Assembly (NCBI GenBank): GCA_029961685.1
Contig: JARWKL010000006.1
Coordinates: 7,029,383 to 7,093,382 of the forward strand
From: Aristolochia californica
Taxonomy: Eukaryota; Streptophyta; Magnoliopsida; Piperales; Aristolochiaceae
DNA: 64,000 nucleotides
Direction: 5' to 3'
Below the pieces are notes generated by a model. The model was not told where the DNA came from, searched no databases, and saw only the letters and a program-made list of their open reading frames with translations. Below, piece by piece: positions 1-11,400 of this stretch. The position numbers and the translations under genes were made by a program. Position 1 is the first letter of the stretch; the number at the start of each line of letters is the position of its first letter.

Positions 1-270
1 TTCCTAGGAAGACACAATATCCAGAGGTTGATTTTCAATCTAGTTTAGACCCTACATAGTCTGCATCTAAGAAAGCCTCTATCTTCATATGATTGTTAGG
101 TCTAAAGAAAAGACCTTTACCCGGTGCTCCTTTCAAATACCTCAAAATTCTCTGTGCAACTTCTAAGTGTACTTTCCGAGGATGTTCCTTAAACTGGCTT
201 GCTACACTTAATTCAAAAGAAATATTAAGTCTAGTAACTGTTGCATAAATTAACTTTCAACCAGGACTCC
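1..270 (-). pseudogene. Ty1/copia RT-RNase H junction fragment
   Basis: Read on the minus strand this stretch gives the end of a copia reverse transcriptase and the start of its RNase H domain. Visible motifs are RILRYLKGAPGKGL, a DADYVGS-type segment and KSTSGYCVFLG, all standard in Ty1/copia polyproteins. A stop lies just before KSTSGYC, so the fragment is dead. It enters from outside the window, so LTRs and the rest of the element cannot be seen. Family assignment is firm; lineage is not. Confidence 0.85.
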
Positions 271-1154
271 CAAGTAGACCTCAACTAAGCCATACCACAC
301 TTGGCAATCCAATCTTTTGATAGACTATAGGACATTGATCAAAGGTTTTTTCCTCCCATAGTTGCTTGTGAGCTAGACTTGCCTATCTGATCATCATCTT
401 TTAGACCAATCACGTAATGTTTTTATATGAACAAATGGATTCACTTTGAACAGGTAGCATTTCGACTTGAATCTGGCACTATCCTTAACACATCGAAGTC
501 GATGGAATGATTGATTGATGTCTAAATTGTAATTCCTTTCAAACTAAAGCTCCCTAGTCTACCTTAAGTTGATTTTATGAACTCGTAGAAGAAGAAAGAT
601 TAAGGTAAACTATAAAAGACTGGAAAGAATAACCATATTTAAGAATAACTAGATAAGAGTTGTTTAGCAGCCATACTGTATACAAACTTGACTAACCAGA
701 GAAATATAGCATTTCGTCTTCCTGCATTTTATCTACTCAGACCAAAGCCTCTAGGCTCCTTTACTGACCCCTAGCAGCCTTCAAAAGCATTACCTGCAGC
801 GAACAACTACAAGTCAATATAGGATCTCTCAGAGGCTTCACATGAACTTAAGACTTGTAATAGGCATACGACAATCTATGAGCTTGCATAATGATTCTGA
901 ATCAAATAGCAAGCCGAAGACAATAATATGAAAAGGATGGCTATACCCAGGAGCCGCTCTAGATGTTGCTTAATCTTTCTTGGCTTCATTGCTCTTTCAC
1001 ACGACCACATGAAGTCTTGACTTAGTCGGCACTTAAGTTAAAGAGAACTCCCTATGATGATTGGCCTAAGATCAATCACGAAGCCAAAAAGAGAAAGAGA
1101 CAAACATCAAAGCAGAGCCATGTTGCTCAAGTCTTCGATTTATTCCTTGTTTCC
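271..1154. other. No recognisable gene
   Basis: AT-rich sequence with stops in all frames and only short open frames. It may be decayed retroelement sequence continuing the copia fragment to its left, but I see no protein motif, LTR end or tandem repeat that supports a call. Confidence 0.5.
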
Positions 1155-1536
1155 TGTTGAAAGACACCCACATGTGTAGGGGTGACATGGCTAGTAAATA
1201 AGGAGAACTTCCATAGAAATGGCATATAATTGTAATTATGCAAGTTGATGTATATCCTCTTATGTCTTTTTCCTTTTGAATCATGTAGCCCAAAGGGCAT
1301 TGTAGTCGTTGTAAACACCCTCCCACAACTATAAATACAACCTCAAGGAATGGGGTAGAGCATTCAAGCCTTTCCTCTTGGCTCAAATTCGTCCTCACAT
1401 CTCTCTCTCTCTCTCTCTCTCTCTTTTCCTCTTCTATCTCTCCATTGGCTTCTTCTCTCCTCTCTCCCAAGAGCTAGAGTTCCTCTCTTCTGTCCTCCCT
1501 TGAGATGTGTTTATGTGTTGGCCCTAAAAATCAACA
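1155..1536 (+). repeat. Solo LTR, same family as the LTRs at 59.5 and 61.6 kb
   Basis: Begins TGTTGAAAGACACCCACATG and ends ATCAACA. It aligns along its length with the LTRs at 59503-59874 and 61616-61986 (shared blocks: CCCACATGTGTAG, TAGTAAATAAGGAGAAC, the ATTGTAATTATG block, GGCTCAAATTCGTCC). A TATA-like CTATAAATA at 1329-1337 and a CT run at 1401-1423 fit an LTR promoter and leader. No primer site follows and the flanks (TTTCC, AAAGT) do not match, so it is a solo or truncated LTR without a detectable target duplication. Confidence 0.8.
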
Positions 1537-3333
1537 AAAGTCAAACCTTGAAATGGGCATTGCTAGACAGTTTATGTGTATTAGGCCTTTTCATGAGCCG
1601 ATTCAAGCCTACTTCTCTCCCACAAGCGCATACAACTTATTTTTTCAATGCCAAGATCACTATATCCATGTCTTAGGTATGGAAGTTCCACTCGGTCTGG
1701 CCAAAATGGAGCTACTCTATCTATAGTTGGGTATGCCCTGGTTAAGTACTTAAAGCTAAGCCACTTCCCTCCCACAGTCTCCCCATCAGTCCAAATGCTG
1801 AGAAGAGAAACAAGCTGACTCAAGATGTGATAACCCTGACAGGACAAGGTAGTGGTTACTCACCTCTTTTATGTGTGGCTAGACAATCGAGGACCAAGCT
1901 CCTTAACTTCATTCTTTACCCAATTCATACCCAACCTCCAGACAAATCAGCCTTAGATACTAGGGCTATGACAAGCCATGGTTTGTCTTCCAACACAAAT
2001 TTCGTCTTTCAATTGATATAGAATTTGCCAACAATAATATGATATAAACAAAGAGGCGACGAAAATCTCAAAACAAGATAAAATGGGTTGAATTGAGGAA
2101 GAACAAGCCACTCTGGGTTGGTGCGGTGCACTCGTGTTAGCACAGTCATTTGATTGTTGTTCTAAATGGATCGTTATGAAAAAAGAAAAACATATTCCTT
2201 GGGACTGTTGTTGGGCTTGGCGAGGCATTCTTCGTGTTAGAGACTTCACTTCATGGTGTATCTGACATCTCATTGGAGATGGGTCACCAATACTTTCTGG
2301 TTCTACTTGTGGCTCCTGGTGAGCCACCTTATTGATCTTTTGGGGATAGATTAATGATACGGCTTGTCTAGTGTTGCAAAAGTCTTAGAAATGATTGAAG
2401 AATGGTAGAGGGCCCCTTTACCTACAACCTCATCCAATCTTATGAAAGTTTGTGAACTTATTGACGAAAATTGACCCTAGTGCTACGGATCACACGGTGC
2501 AGACCCTATGAACAAAGTGTGGATTTGCTAAGCTCTCAAAGCCTGCTAGCTTTCTAGTGTGAAAGCCAGCGAGTGAAGCGCTCAAAGCAAAGCAAGTCAA
2601 GCCAAGTTGATTGTGTAGGCGGGATTGTGCGCTTATTACAGAGTAAAGGGGCTTGAACGCTAGAAGTGTACATAGCTTGCTAGGGTTGTCAAAGATGGAT
2701 CGGAAACTAGCTCTTTGGATGGGAAAATGTGATGTCACAATCATTGGATATAAGAAAGCGATTCACCCTACGTTGAATGTTTGCTTCACCTTGCTTTTAA
2801 TTTAAGTATAGTCAGATCCACCCAGAGAAAGCTCAACTGGCCACAAGAATGAAGTAAGTCAACTCCTCCATGCTACAAAAATGTCTTTTCAGCCACCCTT
2901 TTTTATCTTCAAGAAGAAGGGTCACCCAGACACCAAAGGAGAGATTCTAATTGATGCACAAATAGCATTTCTTCCCATACGAGTCTATGCCTAGCTGGAG
3001 AGGTGAGGAAAGGAAGCACCGTCCATCTCAAATTTGATGCCCCATGATATAGCTTTATAGAGATTTGCATTCGTCAGCTATCTACCTTTGATCAAACCCA
3101 AAGAATCCATATGATATGCCATCATATGCACTGGGGAAAGGGAGGGGAGAAGAAATATGGGCGGTGTTGGAGCTCACCAACAGCTTGAGGTAAAAGGTTG
3201 GATTTATGAGGTGATTACAGGGATTAGGATTAGGTGTATGTTCAAGATTTGCCACGGAATAGGAGAGTTTGTCGGCTATTGGAATCAGAGTCGGCATGGT
3301 CAGGTCAAAGGATTGGGGAGACTATTCTCAACA
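1537..3333. other. No recognisable gene
   Basis: Short open frames only. The longest, minus strand 1953-2327 (124 codons), is not recognised and has no clear domain. Around 1733-1760 a short stretch (CCCTGGTTAAGTACTT) resembles the LTR of the small TRIM family at 34854 and 40648, but is too short to call. The remainder looks like decayed repeat DNA. Confidence 0.45.
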
Positions 3334-3554
3334 CTCCCTCTCACATGTAGCTCTATGGCTCCAAACATGTGGACATTTTTTTGTGGAAGCCTAATTACTG
3401 GTAGAAACCCACCAAACCTGTTCTAATACCATGGAAAAAGCACCCAACTCAATAGCTTAAACTTAAGAGTGAAGAAGCCTAACCCTAGTTCATATACAAG
3501 GCCATGAACCAATGTGGGATTGTTTTCAATAGAAAGATCTCTACTAGCTCAACA
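3334..3554 (-). mobile_element. Degenerate TRIM-like element (5' LTR, primer site, purine tract)
   Basis: On the minus strand a 123-bp LTR-like block (3554 down to 3432) begins TGTTGAGC and ends TTTTTCCA. It is followed at once by a Met-tRNA-type primer site, TGGTATTAGAACAGG, at 3431-3408. About 75 bp on is a purine tract (GAGAGGGAG, 3342-3334) and then TGTTGAGAATAGT, which looks like the start of a second LTR but diverges after a dozen bases. The LTR contains the CCCACATTGG motif common in plant TRIM LTRs. I infer a TRIM whose 3' LTR is truncated. Confidence 0.45.
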
Positions 3555-4299
3555 GACTTAGACCTTTAAAGAACACGTAGAAATTATTCTGACTCCTTCA
3601 GGATAAGGAACTCCTAATAACAAATGGACAATATGATAATAGGAAACAACTAAGACCCTCAACGAACTGCTCCATGAAAGACACCTTCTAAAATAAAACC
3701 TTCTAATAGTAAAAAAATTAAATTATGCGGCTCTAAGAGATATAAATAACTGCCTCTCTCCCCCTATTCTCTGATATTAGAAAGTATTCTAGGCAGTTTT
3801 ATACAACAATGAATCTTCTCAATCTGTGTTTTCTTCATATTCTGCTTGAATATGTTGATGTTATCTTTGGTTTTAATATCAATGCTTTATCAGTGACGCT
3901 TATTGGGCAGGTCCCAGGTTCGAGTAGCACCTTATTAGCAGGTCCAGATTCCAGATTCCGAGACATATGAACTATTTACAGAGGTATTTTTGTCATTTTA
4001 ATTTCTGGCTTTGACTAACAGAATGAATGGTAAAGGGTTTGGCTATGGTTCTCTTGATTCTTTAGTGTTTTGAACAAATGTCTTTCATCTGGAGGGTCAA
4101 TATGCAATTCCTAATGAGGACCACAAAATGAGAATTGACACCAATAAAAAAAAGTAATAACAAGAAATAAAACATCATGCAACTGATCAGAATAGAACCA
4201 CAAATTTAACCACGTTCCAGAACACTACGTTTATTCAGAAATTAAGAAATGTTGAGTGAGACAAAACTTAGATTGTGCAAGAACAAAGATTAAGCATAC
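3555..4299. other. Non-coding; probably intron or 3' part of the minus-strand gene
   Basis: AT-rich with no convincing exon. Since the exon at 4300-4394 ends in a splice donor (minus strand), this stretch should begin an intron of that gene. The next exon is not visible here. Confidence 0.4.
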
Positions 4300-4802
4300 C
4301 CGTTTCAGGAGTTTACTGAAATTTGCCTTTGATATATCTAGAGCCCCGCCAGTGGCACTCCCTCTTACATAAATGGGAACTCTAGACAAATGCTCTTGAC
4401 AACCCAGAAGCAAATTAATGAGTGGTTAAACTACAGAGAAAAACACATGAGATTAAAACATGCAAACAAACAAGTATCTACCTGCAGTGGTTGCACCCTT
4501 CTGATGAAGTTCTGAAGTCTTCAAGTTGTGAAATGCTTTCTCTTTTGTAATTACACCTCTTCCAGCTAAGGCCCAATTAAGACCATAAGAAATTCCTAGG
4601 CCTTCCCTAAAAATTGAGAACTTAAATATATAAACTTTTTTGAAAATGCAACTGACTAAAACCACGACTGAGCCATCAATAAGAGATACATCTTAGTCAA
4701 AACCATGTTTCAGATCCAGTGATATTATAAAGGATATGAGAATCAAACGTAAGTATACCTGGCAAAATAGTTGTAAAACAAAAAACCATTTGGTAGTTCC
4801 TT
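4300..4802 (-). CDS. Three internal exons of a minus-strand host gene, product not recognised
   Basis: Three consecutive exons join in one frame with canonical splice sites: 4802-4759 (44 nt, donor CAG/GTATAC), 4606-4482 (125 nt, acceptor TTTTTAG, donor CAG/GTAGAT) and 4394-4300 (95 nt, acceptor GTCAAG, donor CGG/GTATGC). The peptide runs through FLFYNYFAR, then GLGISYGLNWALAGRGVI and ELHQKGATT, then VPIYVRGSATGG and ISKANFSKLLKR. No stop interrupts it and both phases fit, which argues for a real and not a decayed gene. I cannot name the family and see no catalytic motif. The gene probably continues to both sides: upstream exons at 14.6-15.3 kb on the same strand are consistent with it, and a LINE fills the intervening intron. 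Linking the two exon groups is inference. Confidence 0.6.
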
Positions 4803-4867
4803 CTACCAAAGATTTAGGGTTACCTCTTTCGGTATCTTTGAACAATATTTGACTAAATGAATGATTT

Positions 4868-6290
4868 TTGAGAGCAATGAACGAAGGGAACGAAGGGAGC
4901 GAAGGGAAAGATGGGAGCAAAGGGAACAAGGAGAGAGCTCTCGATGTGAGAGACAAAGAAGCACAACAAGCAACTCGGGAGAAGGATTGGACCAAGGAGG
5001 GGAGGCGACACAATGACCATCGAGGGACCATTGGTGACAGTGGCATCCCACTGGCCACCATGCGGTCAACTAGAAGGACTCTTACAGGAACTGACGATGG
5101 ATATGGATCAAGAGGCCTTTCATCGAGGAAAAATCTTATTCCCAATGATGAAGATGAAGAAGGTAGTTGGCAAATACCAAACCGACGCAAGACAACCAGA
5201 CGACGAACTCGAGGCTCCTCCAAAAATGTGAACCCAATTGCCGCCTTTCCGGTCGGAAGTACCATGTTCTCTTTTCAAAACGCCTTTGATCCCGCCGGAC
5301 AAATGGTGCACATATTCTCATCAACAAATGGCAAGCAGTCCACCTCCATTCCATTCATTGCCAGTATCACTTTCATCACCCAATTTGATACTATCACCCA
5401 GTCACCTGAATTGACAAGGACATCGAAGGAGCTTTGGACTGGAAATTTCATCTTCCTCCTATCTATCTACAAGTACAAGGGCAAGTGGGAGTGTAAGATC
5501 ACCCAATGTCGTGGCAAGCAAATCATGGGAAGAGTTTATATCTGGGAGGCATCAAACTCTGGTTTTGGATGGGACCAATTCAAATCCTGGACTATTCGAA
5601 TCACCGGCACTGATAACGGAAAAAAACCCGAGAAACCTCCAAAATTTTCTTTCCTACCTCTGAAAGCTCCAGGCTTCAACTCACACTCCCCGCCACCATA
5701 GACCTGCCCACCTAGTTCTCCATCCACATAGACCCACACCACCTCAGCACGGGAACCCAACTCCTCTCTCATTCCATCATCATCACCACCCACCAGCCCA
5801 GCTTGGACATCGTACCAACCCTATTGTGGTTGACCGATGTCCATCAAATCACATACCTACCCAACCTTTCTTTCCTAAATGATCGGAGCTGGCTAATTCG
5901 CTTCCAAAACCAACAGACGCAGGACGGGCTCTTTGTTTGCCTCTCACCCCTGATACACCCATTTTCAAAATCAGCTACCGAACCCCATTCCATCTAGAAC
6001 TGCTTCTCAGCCAATGGATTTGCATCCTAGGCCTTCCAAGAGAGCTCTGGCAGGTGGACATTTTCCGATGAATCGCCGAATGCTTCGGCTAATTTGTGAG
6101 GCTGCATGGACACCTCTCTGCTGGCTCGACTTGACATGGCTCGCATCTTCCTCATCCTCACACAACCTTGCTCGGGATCCTCCCTCATCTAGATCACCGT
6201 CAAGACCCATGTTTTTTGGATTCGGATCTTCTTCCTTGGCTCAAACAGCAGCTCTTCTCCGGCGATGGAGGAAACTCCAATGGTGAACCA
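4868..6290 (+). pseudogene. LINE ORF1 (nucleic-acid-binding gag-like protein), broken
   Basis: The first frame, 4868-5701 (277 codons), opens with a very charged segment (repeats of NEGNEGSEGK type, then NRRKTTRRRTRGSS). It continues into a globular part ending at a proline-rich stretch. After a frame change, 5900-6290 carries words resembling the DUF4283-type domain of plant L1 ORF1, such as LPRELWQVDIF. In the family ORF1 binds RNA and helps form the retrotransposition particle. Position upstream of the endonuclease supports the call. Several frame breaks and a stop near 5996 show it is not translatable as one protein. Confidence 0.6.
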
Positions 6291-7174
6291 GTAACCTCCC
6301 ACCCTACTTTGTCCTTTGGTTAATACCCAAGTACCTTCACCCTTTAACCAGGCAATGCCACCTCATTAGGTACATGACTATCAACAACCACAAAAGGTTT
6401 TAAATCTGAATTCAAGTGAACCACCTAAGTTCTAGAAAAATGCCTCGAAACCCACCACAGACCCTTTTTCAAAAATTCTAACTCCCTATCCATAAACTTC
6501 TGACGCTGCCCGTACCCATCAACTCAACAAGAACTGGCAACCAATCCACCTGGCCACACCTCATGCCCTGCGTCTCGACCTGAGGCCCCACAAAATCACG
6601 CAAGCCCTATTTTTTTCCAGGTTGACAAGACATCTGAGTTAAACATCCACCTACCACCACCGAGAATTAAACATTGCCAGGGTCCACCACATCCCCCCTT
6701 AGAAAATAAACAACCACCCGAACCTCCCCTCCCGTATTCCTTCATCTTTGCCATCATCCACTTCATCTTGCTCCCGAAAAACAATTGCCCGAGCCTTCCC
6801 CCTTACTCCAAAAGCTTCACCATCATCCCCATCACACCACACCAAAAATGTCCACCACCACCTCTTCGCCATCCGACGATTCCTCCACCCAACAACCTTC
6901 CCCCATTCTAACGTCTGATATCCACTACCCAGAGTCTGATACCGAATCGAGTGGCAGCACTCCCGTTCTTCGAAATCCTCGTCGTGCACCTACCTCCACT
7001 ACAGAAAATATTTCTCCCCAGTTGAGAGTCATCACTTACCAACGCAGAAACCGAGCCCCTGCGCGACCAGCCAATTCTGCAAATTAGGAGGAATCCAATG
7101 ACCCACCAACAATTTACCCAACTATCCCCAAAACTGAAAGGCGAACATAGGTATGATGATCACACCTGGAATGA
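6291..7174 (+). other. LINE ORF1 tail and ORF1-ORF2 spacer
   Basis: A 100-codon frame at 6785-7087, rich in serine, threonine and proline (SSPSDDSSTQQPSPIL), probably represents the low-complexity C-terminal tail of LINE ORF1. The rest is spacer with stops. It ends at a 24-nt G run. Confidence 0.4.
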
Positions 7175-7198
7175 GGGGGGGGGGGGGGGGGGGGGGGG
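7175..7198. repeat. G homopolymer, 24 nt
   Basis: An uninterrupted run of 24 G lies between LINE ORF1 and ORF2. It has no counterpart in LINE structure. It may be a real microsatellite or a sequencing or gap-closure artefact. Confidence 0.95.
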
Positions 7199-7222
7199 TC
7201 AACAAATATTCTGACAAATGAA

Positions 7223-7960
7223 TCATTTTATCCTGGAATGCTCGCAAAATTGGTTCTGGAAGTAAAACAGCATGCATTCGAGACTTAATTACTTCCTACA
7301 AGGCCTCGATTGTACTCATCCAAGAATCCAAGATCTCCTCGATGTCTGATCGCATTGTCTGTGACCTTTGGGACAATCGCCAAGTGAAATGGTTTGCAAT
7401 TGATGTGGTCGTATTGGTTGGGGGTATTCTCGCCATGTGGAACCAAAATCTGGTCGAAATATTAGACGAACACCAGGTGATTCACTCAATCAGCCTTTGC
7501 ATCTGCGACCGAATAACGGGCAACTCCTAGACTACAACAAGGGTTTTTGGTCCTTCACATTATGGCCAACGGAATTTGTTTTGGGATGAACTGCTTGACA
7601 TCTCCCTTCATTGGGGGGAGGGCGGCTCCTAGTGGGAGACTTCAATGTTACTCGCTTCTGCTCCAAATAATCTCCCCCCTCTTGGTGTATCTCCACATCC
7701 ATGAGGAAATTTGCTAATTTCATCGGAAGTTGTGAGTTGGACGACATTTGTCTATCCAGGAAGATCTTCACTTGGTCTAACGGGCAACACCATGACCTCA
7801 TCCTCTCTAAACTCGATTGGTTTCTTGCCAACAGTGATTGGTTGCAGATACATCACCTGACTACGGGGAGGATCCTCAATCGTTTATGTTCTGATCATTG
7901 GCCTATATCGATTGACACCTGAATGGACAGTTGGTGCCCCAAGCCATTTCAGTTTGAAAA
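7223..7960 (+). pseudogene. LINE ORF2 N-terminus: apurinic/apyrimidinic-type endonuclease, broken
   Basis: Across several frames the plant L1 endonuclease signature is readable: SWNARKIGSGSK at the start, IVLIQESKI (catalytic Glu motif), then GGILAMWN, GPSHYGQRN, MRKFANFIGSCEL, KIFTWSNGQ and SKLDWFL. The terminal SDHWPI holds the catalytic His. The enzyme nicks target DNA to prime reverse transcription. Stops and frameshifts, for example after 7530 and near 7630, inactivate it. It directly follows the G run and precedes the reverse transcriptase, as in intact L1. Confidence 0.8.
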
Positions 7961-8399
7961 TGCTTGGATCAAGAATCCATCTTTCTTTGTGCTGGTCAAC
8001 CCGGTCTGGCCTTCCCTACGGCCATCTGGAATGCCTGGATGAGCCTTATCGTAGGCGCTCAAGCTCCTCAAGCTCCATATCTGCACTTGGGCAGCCTCCC
8101 TTCATGCAGGAATCAAGGCCACAAAGGCAAACACTCTTGCCTAGCTCTCTGCTCTAGATGGTTAGGAGGAATTATGTACCCTCACCTCTGATGAGTTTCA
8201 TACCTAGAGTGCCTTCCAATTTCAACTCCAAGATCTCTCCTACTCGGAGCTTACTCGTTGGAAGCGAAGGGCACGATTCCAATGGCTTAGTGAAGGGAAT
8301 GGAAACACTCGCTCCTTCCACTCGGGGGCTTTTGCCTGGCATCACTCTAACTGTATCTCCTCGATGTTAGTTGACGGGGCGATTACTAGTGACAAGGAC

Positions 8400-9540
8400 G
8401 CCATTTGCTAACATTTTTTTGAGCATTTTTTTGCAAATTTATACCGTGAAAAGCGATGCTCCCGACCATGCCTCCAACATATTTCCTTCTCCACCCTTCC
8501 TACTGGGTTGACGTCTATGCTGGAAAGGCCTTTCTCTCAGAGGGAAATCGAACTTGCTACTTTGGGTCTTGCCTCAGACCGTGCTCTTGGTCTTGACGGA
8601 TTCAATGGCAAAATTTTCAAGCTTTGTTGGCCCATTATCAAAGAGGATATATTGGAGATGATTCATTCTTTCTTCTCTCATGGTCTGTCTTATAGAAGTA
8701 TGGGAGCCTCCTTCATTACTTTAATCCCAAAAAAGCAATCCTCTAAGCATCCAATGGATTACAGGCCGATCAGTCTTACATCCAGCCCCTACAAAATCAT
8801 TGCAAGGATCCTTGCCAATCGCCTCAAAGTAGTCATGTCGATCTTGGTCCACCCTTGCCAATCAGCCTTTATTCGAGGAAGAAATATTCTTGACTCAGCC
8901 ACGGCCTCTCATGAAATGATGGACCATCTCAGCCAACTGAGAAAGCCATGCTTTGCTCTGAAGCTTGACCTAGAAAAAGTTTTGGATCGGGTCTACTGGT
9001 CTCATATTGGGGATCTCCTACACAAAATGGGTTTCTGGCCCAAACTGCAATACTGGATTCACAGTTGCATCTCATCTACGAGCTACTCAATTCTGCTCAA
9101 CGGCACCAATCTGGGATATTTCAAGGGATCTAGAGGCATTGGGCATGGCGACCCGCTTTCTCCCTTACCCTGCGATCTAGTGGCGGAACATCTTGCTCGG
9201 TTAGTTTGGGCCGCTAAATCGGCTAGATGGCTCCAATCGATCTCCTCTCAGACTGACTTGACATCCCATTGTTACAATTTGCGGATGACACCATTCTGTT
9301 TGGCATTGGTACTATTGAAGAAGAGCAACACATCAAATCCCTCTTTGGCCTTTTTGAGCTAACATCGGCTCAGAAAGTCAGTTGGAGCAAAACATCTTTA
9401 TTTGGGTCCAACATTCAGGAAAGCACCCTTCATAGCATGGCTGATCTTCTTGGATGTCAAATTGGAGCTCTCCCCACCTCTCATTTGGGCTTCCTCTTTT
9501 CATCGACAAAACACTCAAGCAACTTTGGAACCCAGTAATT
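8400..9540 (+). pseudogene. LINE ORF2 reverse transcriptase, broken
   Basis: The 284-codon frame at 8508-9362 reads through RT fingers and palm. Landmarks are ALGLDGFNGKIFKLCW, ASFITLIPKKQSSKHP, YRPISLTSSPYKIIARILA, HPCQSAFIRGRNILDS, a LDLEK segment and GHGDPLSPL (usually RQGDPLSP). The catalytic FADDTILFG lies in the next frame at about 9278, so a frameshift separates it from the first part. In the LDLEK segment the usual second acidic motif (DLEKAFD) reads DLEKVLD. The family copies LINE RNA at the nicked target. Identification is firm and the copy is inactive. Confidence 0.92.
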
Positions 9541-10760
9541 GAAAAGCTAGAGCAGCGATTGGATACATGGCGGGGTCGCTTCCTATCTTATGTTGGGAGG
9601 CTTACCCTCCTCCGGGCTGCTATTGATGGAATTCCTATTATCTTCCTGTCATTTTTCCATTGCCCAATGGAAATCTGCAATCAAATTGATAGCATAAGTA
9701 GAAGATTCCTTTGGCATGGTTCAAGTGACGGCTTCAAGCACCACCTAGTTAATTGGGTGGACGTCTGTCAACCCAAAAACTTCAGGAGGACTTGGTCTGC
9801 TTCTAACTAGAGATATAAATTCGGCCTGCCTCCTAAAGTTGTTATGGAGCTTCAATGTCTACCCAATGCAATTTGGAGACATATGGCGGCCAGGATTCTC
9901 CACTTTGAAGGAAGATGGAGGATCAATGGTGGGAACAAGCAGCACCTTTCGCCTCTTTGGCGCTCTCTCTACCCGTTAATCATGTCCTTTAATGCTGGGA
10001 TGAACTATTTTAGCTGGCAATGGCGAAACTATTCGGTTTTGGACTGATCCCTGGTGCAACGGTTTGGAATTGAGCAGATCATACACTCCTCTCCTCCCCA
10101 TTTATTCCTCCCAGAATGCCATGGTTGTTGATTGTTGGACCTCTCTGGGGTGCTAGAATTTCTTTTTCCGATGGGGCCTTTCGGATTCAGAGGCTATAAT
10201 TGCCTCCCAGCTCTTATTAGACTTGTGAGAAATTGATATTCGACCTACTACTCCGGACAAACTCATCTGGGTGCCCGACAATAATAGAAATTTCTGTCTC
10301 ATCTGCCTACTTGCTCATCGCTGGTAGGCTCGAGCCCCAGCCTCCTCACATCAGCTCTATTGCCTGGAAAACTAGCCCCTCCAAAGATCCAATTCTTTTT
10401 ATGGAGTGCCCTTCATGGAAAGATACTCACGGCTGATAATCTTAGGCGAAGAGGTAATGCCACACCATGCAAGCTTTGTCCCCTATGCTCTCAAGTAGAT
10501 GAAACCATCCAGCACCTATAGCTTCATTGCCATTTCTCATTGCAAATCTAGACCTGGATCCTCCATCGAATTGGCATTACATTCTGTATGCCTCAGCAAC
10601 TATCAGAAGTCGGTCTGTTTCTCCAGCACCTCCCCATGAACAAGCTGCGTCGTATGATTGTGTCAGCTTGCCTCGGGTATATCCCCTGGCTGATTAGGCA
10701 GGAGAGGAATAATAGGCGATTCAATTCCAAGCTCCTCTCAACTTAGGCAATCACATAACT
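9541..10760 (+). pseudogene. LINE ORF2 RT C-terminal and zinc-finger-like region, broken
   Basis: Fragments in several frames match the stretch after the RT palm in plant L1. One is KLEQRLDTWRGRFLSYVGRL near 9540-9600, followed by ISRRFLWHGSSDGFKHH. Further on come AIWRHMAARILH and words of the RVT zinc-binding region around 10250-10550 (for example PCKLCP and ETIQHL). The region is densely interrupted. It links the RT and RNase H domains and is only useful for family assignment. Confidence 0.65.
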
Positions 10761-10903
10761 GATTCTGGGTCAGATCTCGACATGGCATCACACCAAGAAT
10801 GATTTCAGCATGTTTAGTGGCTCCTCTTTGTGAACCAATTGGCAATACATAGCGCAAATGTCTGGAAGCCAGCGGCCTCCAGCCTGCATTCCATAGTCCT
10901 CCT

Positions 10904-10920
10904 CCCCCCCCCCCCCCCCC
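10904..10920. repeat. C homopolymer, 17 nt
   Basis: A run of 17 C lies in the linker before the RNase H domain. Plant L1 elements often encode a proline-rich KPPPxGWxKxNFDG linker here, so part of this run can be a natural expansion of CCN codons. Confidence 0.9.
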
Positions 10921-10924
10921 TCCT

Positions 10925-11343
10925 TTCCCCAAGGAGTTTTCAGACTAAATTTTGATGGTAGCGCTCGGGGTAGCCCGGGGCTTGCTGGTTTCGGAGGGGT
11001 TATCAATGATGCCTTGGGTAATATTCTTTTCTCCTATGCTGGACCGATGGGAGTTTCAGATTCCAGTGTTGCAGATCACGGTTTAGCCACCTTCAAAGAT
11101 CATCTTCACGGCCCCCTCATTGCTGAAGGAGATTTCAGCGTTATCATTCACTGGTGTTCTGCTGCTTCTACCCCTCCTTGGAGACACTGGCCTATTTATC
11201 ATCGTGTTTTGGACATTGTTGCCAACCTTTCTTGTACTTGGTCACATGTTCCTCATTCTGCCAATTCTTTGGCCGACGGGCTTGCTAAACATTGGACCTC
11301 CCTCCCCGCAATGGTTGTCATGGGAGGCCCCCTTAGTATGTAA
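10925..11343 (+). pseudogene. LINE RNase H domain, broken
   Basis: The sequence reads LNFDGSARG, GPAGFGGVINDALGN and FSYAGPMG, then (at the end) SCTWSHVPHSANSLADGLAK. This is the RNase H fold found at the C-terminus of many plant L1 ORF2 proteins, which degrades RNA in RNA-DNA hybrids. The first catalytic Asp (NFDGS) and the last (NSLADGLA) are visible. The middle is divergent: ADHGLATFKDHL stands where AELxAL normally lies, so a catalytic Glu appears lost. The frame ends at 11343, 30 nt before the A-rich tail. Confidence 0.8.
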
Positions 11344-11373
11344 TTTTTCTCAGTTAATACATTATCACTTTTA

Positions 11374-11400
11374 TAAAAAAATAAAAAAAATAAAAAAAAA
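11374..11400 (+). other. A-rich tail of the LINE
   Basis: ATAAAAAAATAAAAAAAATA-type tail immediately after RNase H. It marks the 3' end of the retrotransposed copy. Confidence 0.8.

Larger units (their letters stand above)
4868..11400 (+). mobile_element. Degenerate full-length L1-type LINE retrotransposon
   Basis: Domains appear in the order expected of a plant L1: ORF1 (4868 to about 6290), AP endonuclease (7223-7960), reverse transcriptase (8400-9540), a finger-like C-terminal region, RNase H (10925-11343) and an A-rich tail (11374-11400). There are no LTRs. Many frameshifts and stops break both ORFs. The 5' end is uncertain, between the exon ending at 4802 and the ORF1 start. I looked for a target duplication starting with the bases after the tail (GAGTTACACAG) and found none. 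The element sits in the presumed intron of the minus-strand gene, in opposite orientation to it. Confidence 0.85.

Noticed and set aside
1155..1536. Full LTR element at the left side
   Set aside because: No primer site follows the LTR and no second LTR of the same family lies within reach; the flanking 5-mers do not match.
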